A DNA stretch of 5,979 bases from Candidatus Aenigmatarchaeota archaeon (lineage in GTDB: Archaea > Aenigmatarchaeota > Aenigmatarchaeia > PWEA01 > JAGHBM01), in NCBI GenBank assembly GCA_023133195.1, contig JAGLWW010000049.1, forward strand, positions 1 through 5,979, read 5' to 3'. Both the position numbers and the translations under genes were made by a program. The notes under the pieces are model-generated. The model worked only from the letters and a program-made list of their open reading frames with translations, was not told where the DNA came from and did not search any database. This document shows, piece after piece, positions 1 to 4,793 of the stretch. Numbering within the stretch: the first letter of the stretch is position 1; each line of letters begins with the position of its first letter.

Positions 1-316
1 GGGAATAATTTTCACCAAAAGCTTTTCCCTCGGCAACGAGTTTACCATCTTTTTCTGAGACTTTTATTTCAAACTTGGAAAAGAAAAGCTCGTTGGCATC
101 AGATTCTGTCAATAATTGTGACAGCCATTCGTGGAGCAGCTCTTCCGGGGTTTTCCCTTCTGCACGGATTTCCACGGATTCCTTTGGTTGCACGGCATCG
201 CGTTGGCAGACCACATCAAACAGGGCCAGGCTTGATTCCTGAAGAAGGGAAGCGAGGTTTGGAGCTTCGGCTATGAACATCACATCTGAGGTAAGATCTT
301 CTATGAATTCATACAC
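1..316 (-). CDS. Archease, partial (C-terminus beyond the left window edge)
   Basis: Archease is a small cytosolic activator of the RtcB RNA ligase, which joins tRNA exons and repairs RNA; it promotes RtcB guanylylation and multiple turnover. Reading leftward, about 105 codons are visible of a family that is usually near 140. The N-terminus reads YEFIEDLTSDVMF, matching the family's Y-E-x-x-E-H-T-A-D-I opening; the metal-binding Asp is kept (D11) although His-Thr-Ala is replaced by Leu-Thr-Ser. It continues with SSLALFDVV and then GKTPEELLHEWLSQLL and FFSKFEI, which fit the conserved helix and strand of archeases. A TAA lies in frame directly before the GTG at 316-314, so GTG is the furthest upstream possible start, and the match begins right there. 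GGTAG lies 5 bases before it as a weak ribosome binding site. The C-terminal metal-ligand Asp would be off the window. The gene is divergent from S26e. The family call is secure; the exact start is slightly less so. Confidence 0.88.
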   Translation of the reverse strand, partial: MYEFIEDLTSDVMFIAEAPNLASLLQESSLALFDVVCQRDAVQPKESVEIRAEGKTPEELLHEWLSQLLTESDANELFFSKFEIKVSEKDGKLVAEGKAFGENYS

Positions 317-318
317 TT

Positions 319-351
319 AAACTACCTTTTTCACCTGTGAAAAAAACTACC
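319..351. repeat. Inverted repeat nested in a direct repeat; candidate operator
   Basis: An 8-base perfect inverted repeat, TTTTTCAC (327-334) and GTGAAAAA (337-344), is separated by only CT. It is bracketed by two exact copies of AAACTACC (319-326 and 344-351) spaced 25 bases apart. It sits between the divergent starts, upstream of the S26e TATA-like box and inside the probable archease leader. Such symmetry suits a dimeric DNA-binding protein. In the archease mRNA the arm GGTGAAAAA overlaps a Shine-Dalgarno-like AGGTGA, so an RNA hairpin effect is an alternative. Function is inferred only. Confidence 0.45.
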
Positions 352-354
352 CAC

Positions 355-368
355 GTAAAGTATATATG
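355..368 (+). promoter_or_regulatory. Candidate BRE/TATA promoter for the S26e-pilus operon
   Basis: The purine-rich GTAAAG (355-360) is followed by TATATATG (361-368), resembling an archaeal BRE plus TATA box. Initiation about 25 bases downstream would fall near position 390. That gives a leader of about 30 bases containing the Shine-Dalgarno at 408-414. No start-site data are available; the call rests on motif and spacing. Confidence 0.5.
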
Positions 369-380
369 CTTCTAATAATT

Positions 381-390
381 TATTTAATAA
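381..390 (-). promoter_or_regulatory. Candidate TATA box for archease
   Basis: On the minus strand this reads TTATTAAATA. Initiation about 25 bases onward would fall near 355-360 and leave a leader of about 40 bases that contains the inverted repeat. The surrounding region is AT-rich, so other placements are possible. Confidence 0.3.
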
Positions 391-407
391 CCTTATCTAA
401 TAATAAA

Positions 408-414
408 GGAGGGG
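408..414 (+). promoter_or_regulatory. Strong Shine-Dalgarno that fixes the non-standard S26e start
   Basis: GGAGGGG ends 6 bases before the ATT at 421. No ATG, GTG or TTG is in frame between the upstream in-frame stop (TAA 388-390) and the conserved Cys pair. This binding site is therefore the main evidence that translation begins at ATT. The other in-frame AT-type codon, ATA at 415, abuts the site and is too close. Confidence 0.75.
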
Positions 415-420
415 ATATAC

Positions 421-681
421 ATTCCAAAAGCAAAAGCACCATACAAGAGAGGATACGATCACACGAAAGAGAGAGGAAGAGAAGGTACGGTCAGATGCAG
501 CCTTTGCGGCACCAAAATTCCTAGATGGAAATGCATAACAAGAAGAAGGGGTTTTCGCATCACAGACCCGCTTTTAAGAAAGGAATTAAGCAGACAGAAC
601 ATACACACTGTCCAGCAAAAACAATATATATGCCCCAAATGTGCCAGATTCCACAATGTTGTGAGAAGAAGCAGTAGATAG
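421..681 (+). CDS. rps26e: Small ribosomal subunit protein S26e, probable ATT start
   Basis: S26e is a zinc-binding protein of the small ribosomal subunit, located near the mRNA exit site and the 3' end of 16S/18S rRNA. It is found in eukaryotes and some archaea. The 86-residue product is very basic. It opens PKAKAPYKRGYD, then has CSLC (residues 26-29) followed by KIPRWKCITRR, and ends CPKCARFHNVVRRSSR with the second Cys pair at 71 and 74. This matches the family pattern of C-x2-C, a basic core, then C-x2-C-x3-H-x-x-VVR. The length is shorter than eukaryotic S26e because the C-terminal tail is missing, as is usual in archaea. No standard start codon exists in frame, so ATT at 421 behind GGAGGGG is the best start and would give the expected Met-Pro-Lys N-terminus. 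A sequencing error for ATG is the alternative. The secretion ATPase follows 8 bases after the stop, so the two are probably cotranscribed. Confidence 0.88.
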   Translation: MPKAKAPYKRGYDHTKERGREGTVRCSLCGTKIPRWKCITRRRGFRITDPLLRKELSRQNIHTVQQKQYICPKCARFHNVVRRSSR

Positions 682-689
682 GGGTTAAA

Positions 690-2291
690 ATGGGCATTGC
701 AGAAAAAATAAGAAGTTTAAGAGGAGCTTTAAGAGAGAAATCGAAAGATAAAAAAGTTCTGAAGTTCATTATGAAAGTTCCTAATAAGCTAATAATTTTT
801 CCAGAAATCAAGGAAGTAAAAAAATTTAGAGTCACTTATTCCCTGATGGAGCCTTTTTCTTATGTCAATATAAAATGGAGCGAGAGCGAAGAAAGGCTTG
901 TCTACAGGCTTAGTGAGCCCAATTTAAACAAGGAGGAAAGGAAGACTTACGATAATATAACAGAGAGTTTGATAGAGGTAGTTGACATACATCTTTCATC
1001 AATAAAAAAAACAGGTAAGGCCTTTGAATACGTGGAGGAAAAGGTAAAATCCATACTGGAAGAGATAGAAGTTTTTTTGGATAATGTCTCTTACAACAAA
1101 ATAATGTATTACATCTACAGGGACTTTGTCGGACTCAATGAGATAGAACCGTTAATGCACGACCCTTACATAGAGGACGTATCATGTGACGGTCTGGGGG
1201 TTCCGCTTTATATTGTACATAGAAAACTTGGTTCTATAGAGACAAATATTGTTTTTAATGATAATGAAAAACTTAAAAATTTCGTTGTAAAACTTGCAGA
1301 GAGGTGCGGACGCTACATCAGTTATGCAGAACCTCTTCTTGACGGGTCTCTTCCCGATGGAAGCAGGATACAGGCTTCTCTTGCAGAAGACGTGACCACA
1401 AAGGGACCAACGTTTTCAATAAGAAAGTTTACTGCAGAACCTCTTTCACCAATACACCTTATAAAATTAAAAACAGTTTCAGTGGATGTTATGGCTTACC
1501 TGTGGTTCTGCATAGAGTCAGGAGTTTCCATGTTAATTTGCGGCGGAACAGCAACAGGCAAGACAACGATGCTTAATGCGATAAGCCTTTTTATACCGCC
1601 CGAATACAAGATAGTTTCAATAGAGGATACAAGGGAACTGCAGCTTCCCCATGAGAACTGGATACCTTCTGTCACGAGAATGGGTTTCGGTGCCATGGAA
1701 ACCAGTGGAAAAAGGTATGGAGAAGTGACCATGTTCGATCTTTTGAAGGAGTCATTCAGACAGAATCCGGATTACGTTGTAGTTGGAGAGATAAGAGGCA
1801 AGGAGGCTTCAGTGATGTTTCAGGGGATGGCTTCGGGTCACCCCTCTCTGGGTACAATGCACGCGGCAGGTGTTTCTACTGTTATAAAAAGGTTGCAGTC
1901 ACCTCCTATAGACCTTTCTCCAAGTCTTGTTGAAATTCTTGATTTGGTTGTGACATTGACTCATGCAAAAGAGAAAGGAAAATCTGCAAGAAGGATAAAA
2001 AGTATTGAAGAAATACAGTCTGTGGACCTGAACGGTTCGGTGAGAGCATCTTCTGTTTTCAGATGGATTTCTTCCAAAGACAGTTTCGAAAAAGGGGAAG
2101 GGAACTTCACTTTAAACAAGATATCCCAGTCAAAGGGCTTGTCTCTGGTAGATGTAAGGAGGGAAATAGATAACAGGGAAAAAATACTGAAATGGATGGT
2201 TGAAAAAGATATAACCCACTGGAAAGAAGTCGGTAAGATAGTGTCGCGTTACCATATAAGCCCGGAAGAAGTTTTAAAAGAAATAAAATAA
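690..2291 (+). CDS. Archaeal type II/IV secretion ATPase (ArlI/FlaI/TadA-like, GspE superfamily)
   Basis: This is a cytosolic hexameric ATPase that powers assembly, retraction or rotation of type IV pilus-like filaments such as archaella and archaeal pili. The 533-residue protein has a basic N-terminal stretch, a helical N-terminal domain (about 1-140), then a linker domain with YIEDVSCDG (160-168) and LLDGSLPDGSRIQASL (216-231). The motor domain has Walker A GGTATGKTT (285-293, K291), the Asp box IEDTREL (311-317), Walker B around PDYVVVGEIRG (360-370, with E367) and the His box GHPSLGTMHAA (383-393). All expected catalytic elements are present, so it should be active. The length fits ArlI-type ATPases. 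The ATG at 690 follows GGGG at 681-684, which overlaps the S26e stop. It heads a set with a KaiC-like ATPase and two T2SSF proteins. Sequence reading alone cannot separate archaellum ArlI from an adhesive pilus or Tad-like ATPase; the lack of other archaellum genes nearby favours a pilus or secretion role. Confidence 0.93.
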   Translation: MGIAEKIRSLRGALREKSKDKKVLKFIMKVPNKLIIFPEIKEVKKFRVTYSLMEPFSYVNIKWSESEERLVYRLSEPNLNKEERKTYDNITESLIEVVDIHLSSIKKTGKAFEYVEEKVKSILEEIEVFLDNVSYNKIMYYIYRDFVGLNEIEPLMHDPYIEDVSCDGLGVPLYIVHRKLGSIETNIVFNDNEKLKNFVVKLAERCGRYISYAEPLLDGSLPDGSRIQASLAEDVTTKGPTFSIRKFTAEPLSPIHLIKLKTVSVDVMAYLWFCIESGVSMLICGGTATGKTTMLNAISLFIPPEYKIVSIEDTRELQLPHENWIPSVTRMGFGAMETSGKRYGEVTMFDLLKESFRQNPDYVVVGEIRGKEASVMFQGMASGHPSLGTMHAAGVSTVIKRLQSPPIDLSPSLVEILDLVVTLTHAKEKGKSARRIKSIEEIQSVDLNGSVRASSVFRWISSKDSFEKGEGNFTLNKISQSKGLSLVDVRREIDNREKILKWMVEKDITHWKEVGKIVSRYHISPEEVLKEIK

Positions 2292-2314
2292 AAACCTAAT
2301 AAGTGGGATTGTTT

Positions 2315-3016
2315 ATGGAGGAAAGAGTAAAGACAAATATACCGGGCCTCGACGAAATATTGAATGGAGGATTTATGCCGTCGGATTTGGTTCTTCTTAC
2401 AGGTCCCGCTGGCACAGGCAAGACCATAATGGCGTGCCAGTATCTTTATAATTCTATCAGGTTTTTTAATTCTCCGGGAGTTTTTATTTCCTTTGAAGAA
2501 AGACCGGAAGACGTTAAAAAACATATGACAAATTTCGGGTGGTATTTTGACAAGTATGAAGAAGAAGGAATGATGACTTTTGTTAAGTACGACCCTTTAC
2601 ACATAGAAGACATTTTTGGTCTTATAGAGAACAACATACATGAGATTGGGGCAAAGCGCGTTGTCATAGACAGCATAACAGGTCTTGGCCTAAACATAAA
2701 AAATACTTCAGATTTGAGGGCTTCAATATTCAATATAGGAAGAATGTTAAAAAGGTCTGGCTGTACATCCATCCTTACCTCGGAAATTCCCACCGAAAAT
2801 CCCAAAATGCTGAGCACATTCGGGGTTGAAGAACATGTCGCTGACGATGTAATTGTCCTTTACAGGGTGCCTAGAGAGGCCAGTTTTGTCAGGGCAATTT
2901 ATGTATGGAAGATGAGGGGTTCTATGCACTCAGAAAAGATACACCCCTATAACATAACCAAAAAAGGAATTGTAGTCTATCCGAAGGATGAAATAAAAGT
3001 CTTTAATACAGGGTGA
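2315..3016 (+). CDS. Single-domain KaiC/RAD55-like RecA-family ATPase, in ArlH-like position
   Basis: KaiC-like and ArlH (FlaH) proteins are related RecA-fold ATPases; ArlH docks on the ArlI-ArlJ motor and its nucleotide state helps control the motor. From the ATG at 2315 the product has 233 residues. It opens VKTNIPGLDEILNGGF (5-20), then Walker A GPAGTGKT (30-37), the KaiC-type glutamate pair in FISFEERPE (E61, E62), Walker B RVVIDSITGL (115-124), and the C-terminal KaiC signature KMRGSMHSEKIHPYNIT (199-215) followed by GIVVYP. The catalytic residues and this signature look closer to active KaiC-type proteins than to divergent ArlH. A GTG at 2303 would add four residues but has no binding site, whereas GTGGGAT lies just before the ATG at 2315 and the family match starts there. 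The gap to the upstream ATPase is 23 bases, and the stop overlaps the next start. The role as motor regulator is inferred from position and family. Confidence 0.87.
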   Translation: MEERVKTNIPGLDEILNGGFMPSDLVLLTGPAGTGKTIMACQYLYNSIRFFNSPGVFISFEERPEDVKKHMTNFGWYFDKYEEEGMMTFVKYDPLHIEDIFGLIENNIHEIGAKRVVIDSITGLGLNIKNTSDLRASIFNIGRMLKRSGCTSILTSEIPTENPKMLSTFGVEEHVADDVIVLYRVPREASFVRAIYVWKMRGSMHSEKIHPYNITKKGIVVYPKDEIKVFNTG

Positions 3017-3891
3017 ACCCGTTGCCGAAATTGAATTTTAAAAAAATTGCTGTAATTATTTTTGGTAGACTTGCTGACAAGTATTCAAGTAATTTTAAAT
3101 CACTAAAGAAAAAAATAAGTGAATCAGGAATAAAAATCTTATCAAGAACTTATATTTCCATAATTTTTTTCATATCACTTTTGTCTTATTTCATATCCCT
3201 GCCTTTCGTTTGTTTACTCCTTTCCTTTTACTCTTACTCAGTTTTTTTGACACCGTTATTGTCATTTGGTGTGTCCGGTTCAGTCTTTGCTCTTGCTTAC
3301 TACTATCCTTATCAGAAGGCGTTTTCAAGAAAAAGAAACCTTAATTTTAACCTGCCGTTTGCAATAAATCATATGTCCGCAATAGCGACATCCGGCGTCC
3401 CGCCAAAAATAATATTTAAACTTTTGTCAGGATTCGGTGAATACGGGGAGATAAGCAAGGAGGCCTCCAAAATTATAAGGAATGTGGAAGTCTTTGGTCA
3501 GGATATAACATCTGCAATCCAAAATGTTGCTTCAAATGTTCCTTCTAAAGATTTCAAGGAGCTGCTGTACGGGATACTCTCCACAATAAAGACAGGAGGC
3601 AACCTGAAGAGCTATTTGCAAGTAAAATCAAGTGAAGCCCTCTTTATCTACAGGATAAGAAGGGAAGAACACCTTCAGGCTCTCTCTACATATGCAGATT
3701 TTTATACGGCCGTCATGATTGCGGCTCCCCTGTTCCTTATATCAATACTTGCAATTATGAACGTGGTCGGAGGCACCATAGAAGGCATGTCAATATCAGA
3801 CATAATGAATATGGGCATTTATCTTGTCATACCAGCCACAAACATCGCTTTTATAATGTTCATACACTTTACACAACCAGAACAAATGTAG
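3013..3891 (+). CDS. T2SSF-family membrane platform protein, first of two (ArlJ/TadB/TadC-like)
   Basis: T2SSF proteins form the inner-membrane platform on which the secretion ATPase acts. The 292-residue product has a basic N-terminus, a hydrophobic stretch at about 46-79 and another at 82-100, a cytoplasmic helical domain (about 101-228), then two C-terminal membrane segments (about 229-250 and 266-286). The cytoplasmic part has SGVPPKIIFKLL (127-138) and the KTGGNLKSYL motif (193-202), typical of these proteins. The start is GTG at 3013, overlapping the TGA of the KaiC-like gene by 4 bases (GTGA), which suggests translational coupling; AGG directly upstream is a weak binding site. It is about half the length of archaellar ArlJ. 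It carries membrane segments on both sides of its own domain, so with its downstream neighbour it resembles the TadB/TadC arrangement, not a broken ArlJ. The sequence is less conserved than that of its partner, so the family call rests on motif layout and context. Confidence 0.82.
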   Translation: MNPLPKLNFKKIAVIIFGRLADKYSSNFKSLKKKISESGIKILSRTYISIIFFISLLSYFISLPFVCLLLSFYSYSVFLTPLLSFGVSGSVFALAYYYPYQKAFSRKRNLNFNLPFAINHMSAIATSGVPPKIIFKLLSGFGEYGEISKEASKIIRNVEVFGQDITSAIQNVASNVPSKDFKELLYGILSTIKTGGNLKSYLQVKSSEALFIYRIRREEHLQALSTYADFYTAVMIAAPLFLISILAIMNVVGGTIEGMSISDIMNMGIYLVIPATNIAFIMFIHFTQPEQM

Positions 3892-3898
3892 TGATAAC

Positions 3899-4759
3899 AT
3901 GCAGTTAAAAAACTTTAGAAAAAGTGTAGAAGATTGGTTAATAGTATCAAAAAAAAGAGAGTTCTTTGTGTTAGGCTCACTTATAGCCGGGGTTACCATA
4001 ATATCCGTAAACTTCTTCTTTTTTCAGGATCTAGTTCAGATTTTCACAATACTCAACCTTGCAGGAGCTTCACTGGTTTTGGGTCCCGCTACTCTTATAA
4101 AATACAAAGAATATAGGAATTTAAGAGAAATTGAGTCCAATTTCCCAAATTTCCTGAATGACGTGGTTAGCGGGGTAGAATCCGGAATGACTCTACCACA
4201 GGCAATAGAATCCACTTCCAGAAGTGATTACGGTGCGCTTTCTCCTTACATAAAGAAGATGTCAAGTCAGATAGACTGGGGAATACCCTTTGATCAGGTT
4301 CTGAAATCAATGGCAAAAAAATCACGCAGTCGTGTTCTGAAGAGGACAGTATCCACAATAATAGAGACGCATAGAAGCGGTGGAAACATATCGGACGTCC
4401 TGAAATCAGTGGGGGAGAGTATAAGAGAAATAGAAAAGATAAGGGAGGAAAGAAAGTCTCATGTCTACTCGCAGATACTCACCGGTTACGTAATTTATTT
4501 TGTTTTCCTGGCTGTGATAATAGGCTTGCAGAAGTTCCTTATGCCGACACTTGCTTTCGGGGGAGCTTCGGAAATGGGCATGGGTCCAACAGGAGAAGAA
4601 CTTAAATATAAGGACATATTCCAGAACCTGATAATAATACAGGGCTTCTTTTCAGGTTTGGCAATAGGGAAGATGTCGGAGGGTTCCATCCTAGCAGGAC
4701 TCAAACATCTGATAGTTTTTATTGCAATAGGTTTCACGGCATTTACCATCATGCTTTAA
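3899..4759 (+). CDS. T2SSF-family membrane platform protein, second of two (ArlJ/TadC-like)
   Basis: This is the second component of the predicted membrane platform, 286 residues long. Membrane segments are at about 21-41 and 46-66, followed by a basic cytoplasmic T2SSF domain (about 67-190), then segments at about 191-216, 239-257 and 265-286. The domain shows NFPNFLNDVVSGVESGMTLP (81-100), then WGIPFDQVLKSMA (127-139) and HRSGGNISDVLKSVGESI (158-175), a clear T2SSF pattern. The SGM and SGGN motifs line up with SGV and TGGN in the upstream protein, so the two are distant paralogues. The ATG at 3899 is preceded by GTGAT (3891-3895), which begins in the last base of the previous stop. The 7-base gap supports cotranslation. 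A Gly/Met-rich loop (FGGASEMGMGPTGEE, 220-234) lies between membrane segments. It is the last gene of the predicted motor operon. Confidence 0.9.
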   Translation: MQLKNFRKSVEDWLIVSKKREFFVLGSLIAGVTIISVNFFFFQDLVQIFTILNLAGASLVLGPATLIKYKEYRNLREIESNFPNFLNDVVSGVESGMTLPQAIESTSRSDYGALSPYIKKMSSQIDWGIPFDQVLKSMAKKSRSRVLKRTVSTIIETHRSGGNISDVLKSVGESIREIEKIREERKSHVYSQILTGYVIYFVFLAVIIGLQKFLMPTLAFGGASEMGMGPTGEELKYKDIFQNLIIIQGFFSGLAIGKMSEGSILAGLKHLIVFIAIGFTAFTIML

Positions 4760-4772
4760 AAGGGTTTTATTA
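4758..4772 (+). promoter_or_regulatory. Candidate promoter for a leaderless LamG-protein mRNA
   Basis: AAAAGGG (4758-4764) followed by TTTTATTA (4765-4772) resembles BRE plus TATA. The box is centred about 26 bases before the ATG at 4794, the distance at which archaeal transcription normally begins, and no Shine-Dalgarno lies before that ATG. This fits a transcript starting at or next to the start codon. The T-rich tract could also end transcription of the upstream operon. Confidence 0.45.
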
Positions 4773-4793
4773 TTTGAAAAACAATATTTTAAT

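Noticed and set aside
459..835. Minus-strand reading frames opposite S26e and the start of the ATPase gene
   Set aside because: They lie antisense to well-supported genes, overlap each other and show no recognisable domain.
2303..2314. GTG at 2303 as the start of the KaiC-like protein
   Set aside because: No Shine-Dalgarno precedes it, and the added residues match nothing in the family. The GTGGGAT here is better read as the binding site for the ATG at 2315.
3885..3901. The two T2SSF genes as one ArlJ gene broken by a frameshift
   Set aside because: Each has a full set of membrane segments and its own T2SSF motifs, and GTGAT precedes the second start. Two complete genes explain this better.
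3934..4116. Plus-strand overlapping frame inside the second T2SSF gene
   Set aside because: It is out of frame within a strongly supported gene and has no domain features.
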